NCBI RefSeq assembly: GCF_002973525.1 | Contig: NZ_PVEN01000005.1 | Location: forward strand, 310,001 to 374,000 | DNA from: Paraburkholderia sp. BL21I4N1 | Lineage (GTDB): Bacteria > Pseudomonadota > Gammaproteobacteria > Burkholderiales > Burkholderiaceae | Direction of reading: 5' to 3' | DNA length: 64,000 bases | In this document: positions 51,512 through 58,205 of the stretch, in pieces | Layout: every line of letters starts with the position of its first letter | How positions within the stretch are numbered: the first letter of the stretch is position 1 | Notes under the pieces: model-generated | The model's input: only the letters and a program-made list of their open reading frames with translations | The model's database searches: none | Told to the model about the DNA's origin: nothing | Made by a program: the position numbers and the translations under genes

Positions 51512-53097
51512 GCCGGACGCTCCGGATAGCCTGCATGTGCCGTGCCGGCCGCGTCGTTCAAGTCGTTCACGACAGCCGGTGCCAGCTCGGGCCCCAAGCC
51601 ATCGAACAGCGGCTGCAGCAGCGCCGAACGCGGCTGCCAACGCTGCAGCGAAGTCTTGTAGATCGGACGACGCACCTGCGTCGCGCTGGCCGTGCTCACC
51701 TGTCGCGTGGTCTGATGAAACGACAGGCAGCGTTCGTCCCAGTCGAGCCCGCAATGCGCGAGAATGCGACGCACATGGCCTTCCAGATCGTCGACCAGCT
51801 CTTCGTATTTGACTTCCATCATCACGCCCTCGGGTAGCACGCTTTGCCAGTGCTTCATCAATGCATCGTAGGCACGGTAGTAACGGCCCAGTTCGCCGAG
51901 ATCGTAACCGAACGGCACGTCATGAAAAACTCGCGAAAAAATCGACAGGCAGGTTTGCAACGGCGAACGGCTGCTATGAATAAAGCGCGCGTTCGGCAGC
52001 GCCAGATGAATCAGCCCGATGTTGATGAAGTTGAACGGATATTTGTCGACGAAATGCGTATAGCGTTCGCCGTCCGGCATCGTACTCCGGATCTCGGGCA
52101 GCGCGTCGTGCATACGCCGCAGATAGTCCGCGCCGAGCGCGTGCAACGGCGCGGCATCGGCGTGCGGCAACCCTTCGATGTCGATCCTCAACGGATCGCC
52201 GGCGCCGCGATGAATACCGCTCACCAGTGCCTCGCCGAATTCCGTGCGCTCGCCGGCGCCGAACACCTTCGGATGACTCGCCAGAATCTGTTCGATCAGC
52301 GTGGACCCCGAGCGCGGCATACCGACGATAAAAATCGGCGCCGCGCTCCGATCGCCCAACCCGCCTTTGGCCGCTAACACCTCCGCGCCGAGCAACTGCG
52401 GCAAGTGCGAGAACAGGCTCAACGCCTCCGCTTCGACATAGCGCACGCCGGGGCGGCGCAGCGCATTGGCCATCAGAAACTGATCGAACGATTCGTCGTT
52501 GCGGCCGATGTCGGACAACGCCTGACCGTAGGCGAAGTGAATTTCCGACTGATTCTCCCGCGTCAGCGAATCGGCATGGTTCGCCAGATGCTCCATGGCC
52601 GCGAACACCGGATCGTCGACGGCGAGACGCTTGGACTGCACGAAGTTGCGGTAATAGAGCGGCGCCATCGGCGCGGCTTCGATCGCGTGACGGTAAGCTT
52701 CGTGAGCTTCGTCGAAAAGGCCGAGCGCGTGCAGACAGTTGCCAAGATTGTTGTGCGAGCCGTCGGCCTTCGGATTGAGGCGCACGGCTTCACGATACGC
52801 GTCCAGCGCCGGCTCGAGCCGACGCATCTGCTCGAAGCACCAGCCGAGGCCGTGATACGTATCCGCGTTCAGCGGATTGAGCGAGCTCGCCGCGCGGTAT
52901 GCCTGCACGGCTTCGGGATAGCGGTTCAGGACGGCGAGCGTCGCGGCGCGGCGCTCATGGACGATAGCGTTGGAGGGGTCGAGCGCGCGCGCGGTGTCGA
53001 AGCGCTGCAGCGCGCCTTCGAGGTCGCCGCGCGCGGCGCGGGCTTCGCCTTCGGCGCACCATTCGGATGCGGTAGCCGGTTTTGGATCGTGCTTCAT
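51508..53097 (-). CDS. TPR-repeat sulfotransferase
   Basis: A predicted PAPS-dependent sulfotransferase fused to N-terminal tetratricopeptide repeats. Residues about 12-140 hold four TPR units (for example NADTYHGLGWCFEQMRRLEPA). The sulfotransferase domain has the 5'-phosphosulfate loop FIVGMPRSGSTLIEQIL near 255-271 and the 3'-phosphate motif RFIHSSRSPLQTCLSIF near 370. The start at 53097 (529 residues) is preferred; an upstream ATG at 53127 adds a short basic leader. It is coupled to cysC. The acceptor (protein tyrosine, polysaccharide or small molecule) is unknown. Confidence 0.88.
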   Translation of the reverse strand: MKHDPKPATASEWCAEGEARAARGDLEGALQRFDTARALDPSNAIVHERRAATLAVLNRYPEAVQAYRAASSLNPLNADTYHGLGWCFEQMRRLEPALDAYREAVRLNPKADGSHNNLGNCLHALGLFDEAHEAYRHAIEAAPMAPLYYRNFVQSKRLAVDDPVFAAMEHLANHADSLTRENQSEIHFAYGQALSDIGRNDESFDQFLMANALRRPGVRYVEAEALSLFSHLPQLLGAEVLAAKGGLGDRSAAPIFIVGMPRSGSTLIEQILASHPKVFGAGERTEFGEALVSGIHRGAGDPLRIDIEGLPHADAAPLHALGADYLRRMHDALPEIRSTMPDGERYTHFVDKYPFNFINIGLIHLALPNARFIHSSRSPLQTCLSIFSRVFHDVPFGYDLGELGRYYRAYDALMKHWQSVLPEGVMMEVKYEELVDDLEGHVRRILAHCGLDWDERCLSFHQTTRQVSTASATQVRRPIYKTSLQRWQPRSALLQPLFDGLGPELAPAVVNDLNDAAGTAHAGYPERPA

Positions 53098-53452
53098 TGA
53101 CGGCTGTTTCTTTCGCAGGCTGCGCATTAAGCGGTCCTGGCAGTGGGCGGATGCGTCCTTGTCGTTCAGCACGGCGCGGGCGCAGAACACGCGCTGAACT
53201 CAAGGGGTATTGTCTGACGCGAAATTAACAGGCCCGCCATACAGTTGCGTTTCGAAATTTTAACTAACTGTTACAACACGAAGTCGCGGTGATACTTTGG
53301 AAGGCCCCTGCGATGCGTGGCGGCTAAGGCATTGCATCTCTGTCGATGCTCCGTCGATAAGGATGGCGATCGACCGGCCGTAATCTGCGGACACAAATGG
53401 CGCTGAACTCCCGCGTGCGCGATTTTTCTCATTCTTATACCAGGAGAAAATC

Positions 53453-53803
53453 GTGAGCAGGCTCATTGCATCGATGGCGCTGTTGGCGGTAGCGGCAAGT
53501 CTCGTCGGTTGTGCGGTCGCGCCGCCGTATGGGTATGGCTATGGGTACGCGCAGCCGTATTACCCCGACTACGGTTACGGGTATGGACCGCCGTATGGGC
53601 CGGTCTATGGTTCGGTCGGGATCTGGGGCGGCTGGGGTGGCTGTTGTTATTACCGTGGCGGCGGCTACTGGCATGGCCACGGCGGGTGGCACGGTGGTGG
53701 CTGGCATGGCGGCAGCGGCGGCTATCACGGCGGCGGGTACGGTGGATCCCATGGCGGCGGCAGTTCGTGGAGCAGCGGCGGGTCGGGAGGACGTGGGCGT
53801 TGA
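53453..53803 (+). CDS. Small Tyr/Gly/His-rich lipoprotein
   Basis: A 116-residue low-complexity lipoprotein. The signal peptide ends in a lipobox (SLVGC, Cys20). The mature part is a Tyr/Pro/Gly-rich stretch (YGYGYGYAQPYYPDYGYG), two adjacent Cys (WGGCCYY), then Gly/His/Ser repeats (GGWHGGGWHGG). The start is a GTG at 53453 behind a CAGGAGAAA ribosome site. Such proteins are common in Burkholderia and of unknown function; metal binding by the His-rich part is possible. Confidence 0.75.
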   Translation: MSRLIASMALLAVAASLVGCAVAPPYGYGYGYAQPYYPDYGYGYGPPYGPVYGSVGIWGGWGGCCYYRGGGYWHGHGGWHGGGWHGGSGGYHGGGYGGSHGGGSSWSSGGSGGRGR

Positions 53804-53886
53804 GGCGGGAGCGCGATTGTTCGGCGTCTTTCTGAGTTGCTCAGCGGCGCGGAGATCGAACGAGCAACGTCAAAATCAAAACAGAC

Positions 53887-53928
53887 TGCCAAAACAAAAA
53901 CGGCGTTGTGATTGCTCACAACGCCGTT
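53887..53928 (-). terminator. Terminator of the interrupted tRNA-His gene
   Basis: A perfect 12-bp stem (AACGGCGTTGTG 53899-53910 and its complement 53917-53928), a six-base loop and a T-rich run on the minus strand (53887-53900). It lies 28 bp beyond the tRNA 3' end and remains on the host side of the prophage junction. Confidence 0.9.
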
Positions 53929-53956
53929 CGTCAAATCCATTACTGCTTGAATTCTT

Positions 53957-54006
53957 TGGGGTGGCTGATGGGGCTCGAACCCACGACAACAGGAATCACA
54001 ATCCTG
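53957..54006 (-). tRNA. 3' half of tRNA-His (GTG), prophage attachment-site remnant
   Basis: On the minus strand this is tRNA-His from the anticodon stem to the CCA: anticodon stem-loop with GTG (53990-54006), variable loop, T arm with TTCGAGC, 3' acceptor strand CAGCCAC and C discriminator with CCA encoded (53957-53967). The 5' acceptor strand, D arm and position 26 side are absent; the sequence beyond 54006 is unrelated. The fragment cannot make a tRNA and is the duplicated core left by site-specific integration; the intact gene should be at the other end of the prophage. Confidence 0.93.
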
Positions 54007-54110
54007 TATATCCATACATATTTAGTAAGGCTTTGCGGTCGATGAATGGGAACGCAAAGGAAAATTCAGGCCTTGATTAACAAGGGTTTTTCAAACCTCG
54101 TTCCCATAAA

Positions 54111-54152
54111 TTGTCGCCTCCGGGCTCCGGGATATACTGTACATCCATACAG
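54111..54152 (+). promoter_or_regulatory. LexA-controlled promoter at the prophage edge
   Basis: TTGTCG (54111-54116) and TATACT (54133-54138) with a 16-bp spacer form a fair sigma-70 promoter. CTGTACATCCATACAG (54137-54152) is an exact CTGT-N8-ACAG LexA operator overlapping the -10 and the expected start point. It matches the two host lexA operators in this window in core and spacing, differing only in the central eight bases. Confidence 0.8.
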
Positions 54153-54167
54153 CTATTCGAGCTTGCC

Positions 54168-54569
54168 GTGACCCTGCCACCTTTCACCCCGCCGACGCTC
54201 GCTGAACTGCGCGAGTGGTATCGGCTGTACGGAGAAGCCGAGGATCTGAAGCGCCTCATTCTGGAAGTCCAGCACTCACGCGAACTGCTCGCGCATCTGC
54301 ATTGGCTGCTGCAGAAGGCGACACGCGTCGCGGAGCGAGCTGAGTTCGGAAGGCTTATCGGCGGCGAGGATGCGCCCCTGCGCGCCGCTGACACGGCAGT
54401 CAGCGCGGAGATGCGCCGGATAGGGCCGATCGGAGGAAAGGGAAAGCCGGAACACTGGCGGCCAACGCCCAGGTCGGCCGCAGACATCGCGCCGTTCTCA
54501 ATCGACCCGGACGACCCGGCAGACCGTGCGGCGCTCATCATTGCGCGCGGTCACCAGCGGCGGCGCTAA
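54168..54569 (+). CDS. SOS-controlled prophage protein of unknown function
   Basis: A 133-residue hydrophilic protein starting with GTG at 54168, 15 bp after a LexA box; upstream in-frame codons would lie before the promoter. The N-terminal half is helical (TLAELREWYRLYGEAEDLKRLILEVQHSRELLAHLHWLLQKATRV), suited to a coiled coil; the rest is Pro/Gly/Arg-rich with no known motif. It runs against the lysis genes. SOS control suggests a role in induction, such as an anti-repressor, or in coping with host DNA damage, but no homology supports either. Confidence 0.7.
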   Translation: MTLPPFTPPTLAELREWYRLYGEAEDLKRLILEVQHSRELLAHLHWLLQKATRVAERAEFGRLIGGEDAPLRAADTAVSAEMRRIGPIGGKGKPEHWRPTPRSAADIAPFSIDPDDPADRAALIIARGHQRRR

Positions 54570-54615
54570 CGCTATTTCGCGCCCGTCGGCTCCCGGCCAC
54601 AGCGCGCCGACCACG

Positions 54616-55164
54616 CTAACCGCGCATGTCGCTCTTGACGCTAGGATCGGCCTGCATTTTCCCGCGGAAAAAACTCGCCACACCGAGCACTCCACCAATC
54701 GCGACCCATGCCTCGGGTGGGATGTTCGGCTGAGCAATGTTCGGCCACCAACCGCGTAGCACAGGGATGATGAAATACGCGCCGATCCACGCAAACCCGA
54801 AACAGAAACCGACGAACGGCCGCCATCCGTAGGTCGGCCAGTGATCCGCCTTTGCCTCGACCTGCATCGTCTGGTTGACCGTCGCGGTATTGGCCTGATC
54901 GGCGGCAAGTTCGGCCTTCTCGACGTCAGCTGCAATCTGCGCGAGTTGCGCCTGCTGATCGAGCACCGCCTTCTGAAACTGCAGCGAGAGCGCCGGGTCG
55001 GCCTGGATAGCGGCAAGCGCCGCATCCGGAGCCGACTGGCCGGTTACGACTTGCGCGATACCAACGACCTTGCCGGCAACATCGGCGGCCTTGGAGCCGC
55101 CGAGCCAGCCGGCGATCATCGGCGCGAACTGTGCGAGCGCCATTGCGATTGGAATAAGCGGCAT
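54616..55164 (-). CDS. Phage holin of the 3TM (gene-transfer-agent release) family
   Basis: A 182-residue protein matching the layout of the 3TM holin family: an N-terminal hydrophobic start (MPLIPIAMALAQFAPMIAGWLGG), a long Ala/Gln-rich helix (about 45-105), then the conserved WPTYGWRPFVGFCFGFAWIGAYF segment and a last hydrophobic helix (WVAIGGVLGVASFF). It should open the inner membrane for the endolysin. The ATG overlaps the endolysin stop (TAATG). Confidence 0.85.
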   Translation of the reverse strand: MPLIPIAMALAQFAPMIAGWLGGSKAADVAGKVVGIAQVVTGQSAPDAALAAIQADPALSLQFQKAVLDQQAQLAQIAADVEKAELAADQANTATVNQTMQVEAKADHWPTYGWRPFVGFCFGFAWIGAYFIIPVLRGWWPNIAQPNIPPEAWVAIGGVLGVASFFRGKMQADPSVKSDMRG

Positions 55165-55646
55165 TACGATGCTCCTTTCGTGAGGTTGTTGGCGATGCGG
55201 TTGGCCCAGCCCTTGCCAAAGCTCGACCATGTCGACAGTGAAGTGAAATAGCGCAGGCGCAGCGCATTCCAGCGCAGCATGAAGCGCAGCGGGTCGGTGG
55301 CCTGCACCGCCGCGATCGTCGCGGGCCCGATCAGCCCGTCGACCTTCGCGCCGGCGGCACCCTGCATCCAGATCACCGGATGGCCGCCGTTATAGTTCGC
55401 ATCGAAGATCTGGAACGCGACGCGCGCGTCGAGCTCGTCGAGCCGCAGCGGATCCCAGTACAGCTTTTTCGCGATCACCTTCGCGGTGTCCCGCGGTAAA
55501 TCGCGCATCGCGCCGGCGTAGCCATATGCTCGAGCAACGCGTAGCGTGACGCCCCACATGGTTTCGCCGCCCGGGTCGGCAGCGTTATTCGAATATCCGC
55601 CCTCGTTGCCGATCAGCGCATCGAAGGCGTCATCAAAGCTGGTCAT
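55164..55646 (-). CDS. Phage endolysin, GH108-type N-acetylmuramidase
   Basis: Peptidoglycan hydrolase for host lysis. The start at 55646 gives 160 residues; an upstream in-frame start overlaps the previous gene and adds non-family residues. The GH108 domain has the catalytic Glu in ALIGNEGGYSNNAADPGGETMWGVT (Glu15), and the C-terminal peptidoglycan-binding part includes KVDGLIGPATIAAVQATDPL. There is no signal peptide, so it needs a holin. It overlaps the upstream small membrane-protein gene by 4 bp. Confidence 0.92.
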   Translation of the reverse strand: MTSFDDAFDALIGNEGGYSNNAADPGGETMWGVTLRVARAYGYAGAMRDLPRDTAKVIAKKLYWDPLRLDELDARVAFQIFDANYNGGHPVIWMQGAAGAKVDGLIGPATIAAVQATDPLRFMLRWNALRLRYFTSLSTWSSFGKGWANRIANNLTKGAS

Positions 55647-55819
55647 TTGCTGAACCCCCTTGTTTGGAGAAATGCGTACGCCAGCGCAGCGAGCCCGAGC
55701 GAAGCCACACCGCCGAGCGTCCACTTACCGAGCGTCGCGAACTGCTTGTCGAGCCACTCAGTCAAGCCTTCCTTGAGTGCGTTCTTTACTTCGTCTTGCG
55801 TCAGGCCTTCTACTGGCAT
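55643..55819 (-). CDS. Small single-TM protein of the lysis cassette (holin- or antiholin-like)
   Basis: A 58-residue protein beginning MPVEGLTQDEVKNALKEG with an amphipathic helix, then one hydrophobic segment (WTLGGVASLGLAALAYAFL) and a short basic end (TRGFSK). Its stop overlaps the endolysin ATG (ATGA at 55643-55646). Position and shape suggest a holin partner or antiholin; there is no sequence motif to decide. Confidence 0.75.
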   Translation of the reverse strand: MPVEGLTQDEVKNALKEGLTEWLDKQFATLGKWTLGGVASLGLAALAYAFLQTRGFSK

Positions 55820-55850
55820 GGTGTGTCCCCGGTCACGGGCAAAAGCCCAA

Positions 55851-55903
55851 TAAAAAACCGCCCGAAGGCGGCCAATAAAAAAGCCAGCTCGAAGGCTGGC
55901 TTT
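55851..55903 (-). terminator. Two tandem rho-independent terminators after the phage lipoprotein gene
   Basis: On the minus strand the first hairpin (arms 55880-55888 and 55895-55903, AAAGCCAGC and its complement, six-base loop) leads into a T run, and a second (arms CCGCC 55858-55862 and GGCGG 55867-55871, CGAA loop) leads into another T run (55852-55857). Together they isolate the tail/lipoprotein transcript from the lysis genes. Confidence 0.9.
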
Positions 55904-55923
55904 GCTTGAGGCTAGATTACGGC

Positions 55924-56766
55924 CTACGTCCCGGTCGCCGACGCGCCACTTGCCGCGCTGGCGGATGCCGCCGACTCCTTGTATCCCGCCGCGATCGAAT
56001 CAGCGACTGACTGAACGACGAGATTTTGAATGTAGGCGTCGGGCGTCCTGCAGTCGGCCCCAAAATGCTCAATGCCCGGCGATGTGGCCGTAGGCTCGGC
56101 CGTTCCGTTTCCGAATCCAAAGCTGACGCTTGTTTGGCCGATGAATCGCAGCGCAGCGCCGTTGGAGAACGCCTGTATGAGAGCTTTTTGAAGTGCGGCC
56201 GAGGCTGAATCGAGCGCATCGCAGGTTTGAACCGGGACCACGGCGAATACGGCTTTTCCAGCGACAGCCGCCCATTGCGAAAACACTACCAGGTCGGCGG
56301 CGAACTGGCTCATCGCGGCTTGCTGCGCCGGATCACTCGAAGGCGTCACCATATCGTCGAGCTGAAAATTGACGACGACCCATTCGCTCGGGTCTTTTGT
56401 GAGAAGCGCCGGCGACGGTGCGACGCCGTTGTACTCGGTCGTGACGAGCTCGTGCAGCGTCGTGCCGTCCATCACTTGCGCAGTCACGTCGGCAGTCACG
56501 CCGCGCGACGCGAGCGCATCCTGAAGCGTTTGCACCGTTGCTTGGGCATCGGATGCGCCGGTATCAGGCGCGGACGCCGCCCTAGCCGCTGCAGCAAGCT
56601 GCACGTGCGCAGTCGCGCCTGAGGATGCCGAAACAAGCGGCTTGCCGTACATCGAGATCGTGAGCGGCTTGGCAGCCTGCAGCGGCGCACTTCCGCCGTC
56701 GCTCCCGCCTCCGCACGCCGCCAGACAACCCGAAAACAGCGCTGCCGCCACCATGGTTTTAATCAT
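55924..56766 (-). CDS. Prophage lipoprotein, probable degenerate SGNH-hydrolase-like moron
   Basis: A 280-residue exported lipoprotein: signal peptide with lipobox LAAC (Cys18). The fold pattern resembles SGNH/GDSL hydrolases, with a strand ISMYGKPL where active enzymes have GDS, a VVVNFQLDDM block like the GxND block, and a GIEHFGADCRTPDAYIQNL block like the C-terminal DxxH block. The nucleophile Ser position is replaced (GKP), so hydrolase activity is unlikely. The C-terminus is Ala/Ser-rich. It has its own ribosome site (GGGGAACA) and is closed off by terminators. Expression from the lysogen and a surface role are inference. Confidence 0.65.
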   Translation of the reverse strand: MIKTMVAAALFSGCLAACGGGSDGGSAPLQAAKPLTISMYGKPLVSASSGATAHVQLAAAARAASAPDTGASDAQATVQTLQDALASRGVTADVTAQVMDGTTLHELVTTEYNGVAPSPALLTKDPSEWVVVNFQLDDMVTPSSDPAQQAAMSQFAADLVVFSQWAAVAGKAVFAVVPVQTCDALDSASAALQKALIQAFSNGAALRFIGQTSVSFGFGNGTAEPTATSPGIEHFGADCRTPDAYIQNLVVQSVADSIAAGYKESAASASAASGASATGT

Positions 56767-56828
56767 TGTTCCCCGCCCCGGATTGATTTGTTAATTGCCT
56801 TACAAAAGTTTACATGCAATTTGTAAAC

Positions 56829-57143
56829 TCACGCAACGATTTCTGCGCCAGCAAAAACATATCTATTCGGATAGCTTGACGCGCTGCCGTCTGTCGGTGC
56901 GGCAGCAACGAGCGACGACTCGGCGAACTCGCGCGCGTCGACGCCAGCGCCCGGCAGTTCCGAGATATGGATCTGCTGGGTGTACATGGCGAACCTGCCG
57001 GCGTCTTTGGCCGCGCTGTCTAGATACGACGCGACTGTCGCATTGGTTAGGCCGGAAACGTAATCGAGCGCCACTTGTTGGACGACGTGATAGCCAGCAG
57101 ATGCGCCGGTCGACGGCGTCACATAATTAATTCGGAACGGCAT
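56829..57143 (-). CDS. Small phage tail-region protein of unknown function
   Basis: A 104-residue protein (MPFRINYVTPSTGASAGYHVVQQVALDYVSG) with a strong AGGAGG ribosome site. No signal peptide or membrane segment. It has a compact mixed alpha/beta look with no motif I recognise. It follows the fibre-like gene 57153-57893 by 9 bp and is co-transcribed with the tail genes. Confidence 0.75.
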   Translation of the reverse strand: MPFRINYVTPSTGASAGYHVVQQVALDYVSGLTNATVASYLDSAAKDAGRFAMYTQQIHISELPGAGVDAREFAESSLVAAAPTDGSASSYPNRYVFAGAEIVA

Positions 57144-57152
57144 TTAATCCTC

Positions 57153-57893
57153 CTAGATATTGCTTAAGTCAACGGCCATGAATCGCCAATCCCATTGCGA
57201 GCCGAAGCACACGTCGTTACTTGGGTGAGAAGCGCCTCCGAACGAGTAATACTGGTACAGGAAGTTGACGGCGTTCCCGGCAGTCTGTAAGGCGCTGATG
57301 TTGTAATTTCCGGTGCTCCCGCTAGACATGCCGATCAATGACGTGCCAATTGCACCCACGCCGATTTTCGATACCGTCGGGTAATTCCATGAATATGAAA
57401 CGGTGTCGACGTGCGGCAATTGGCCGAATCCCGGCCCCGCGCCGCGAACGTTGCCGGCCTGAACGTCGATTACTCGGGCCATGCGCTGCCTGGCGTCTGC
57501 GATCAAAGTGCCACTCTCATCGAACACCTGCAGGCCGTACCCGGCCCCGCTCGGCGCTGCGGCAGCAGACCGGTCGAATATGTAGACGGCTATCTGCGCG
57601 GCGGCACTTGCCCACAGAAGCACGTTCCATGTGTTGCCGCTCGGATTCGTGACTTTCAGGATCGTCGCGTACGCATTCGGGCTGTACAGCACGATCAGCG
57701 GCGATACGGCCGACACAGAGAACGAACAGACATTCCCTTGCGCCGTGTATTGAGTGCTCCCGTTTGACTTCATCATCGGGAACGTCCCGGCGGCGGCAGT
57801 CACGGCCAACGTCTGGCGAAGCACATAATTCGATGTGGCGCCGTCAATTTGCACGAGGCCGGAATCCGTGAACGCCTGAAAGCCTGCAGTCAT
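57153..57893 (-). CDS. Phage tail-tip/fibre-associated protein
   Basis: A 246-residue strand-rich protein. The N-terminus (MTAGFQAFTDSGLVQIDG) and a central segment (GLQVFDESGTLIADARQRMARVID, about 120-143) match the start of the next gene upstream (GLQIWDASGNLVLDASYRVMRII). This suggests a repeated virion-attachment module. It begins where the upstream gene stops and is probably a receptor-facing accessory of the J-protein tail tip. Confidence 0.7.
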   Translation of the reverse strand: MTAGFQAFTDSGLVQIDGATSNYVLRQTLAVTAAAGTFPMMKSNGSTQYTAQGNVCSFSVSAVSPLIVLYSPNAYATILKVTNPSGNTWNVLLWASAAAQIAVYIFDRSAAAAPSGAGYGLQVFDESGTLIADARQRMARVIDVQAGNVRGAGPGFGQLPHVDTVSYSWNYPTVSKIGVGAIGTSLIGMSSGSTGNYNISALQTAGNAVNFLYQYYSFGGASHPSNDVCFGSQWDWRFMAVDLSNI

Positions 57894-58205
57894 TTAATAG
57901 GTCCCATAGAACAGCGTTCCCGATTGGTAAATGTCGTATTGCGAGCTATGCTTCGCTGCGTACGTCCAGGTTAAAGTGCTCCCGCTGATCGAGAATTGCG
58001 GGCAGATAACGCCGCCCGACAAGTAACCCTCGCCAATGCACACTTCCGGCTGGAACGAGACGAAGCCGCCTTGCGCAAACCGGGAATCAACGATGCTGCC
58101 GCCGGTCCCGTTGATGTACTGCGAACTGATAATCCGCATCACGCGGTACGACGCGTCGAGCACCAGATTACCCGACGCGTCCCAGATTTGAAGTCCTGCC
58201 GCCAT
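57894..58205 (-). CDS. Small phage tail-tip protein
   Basis: A 103-residue protein starting MAAGLQIWDASGNLVLDAS; the ATG at 58205 overlaps the J stop codon (TGATG). Its first 25 residues form a module also found inside the downstream 246-residue protein. The remainder (FQPEVCIGEGYLSGGVICPQF, then STLTWTYAAKHSSQYDIYQSG) is strand-rich. Likely attached to the tail tip; function unknown. Confidence 0.7.
   Translation of the reverse strand: MAAGLQIWDASGNLVLDASYRVMRIISSQYINGTGGSIVDSRFAQGGFVSFQPEVCIGEGYLSGGVICPQFSISGSTLTWTYAAKHSSQYDIYQSGTLFYGTY

Noticed and set aside
53957..54030. A complete tRNA-His gene
   Set aside because: The acceptor 5' strand and D arm are missing; only the 3' 50 nt match.
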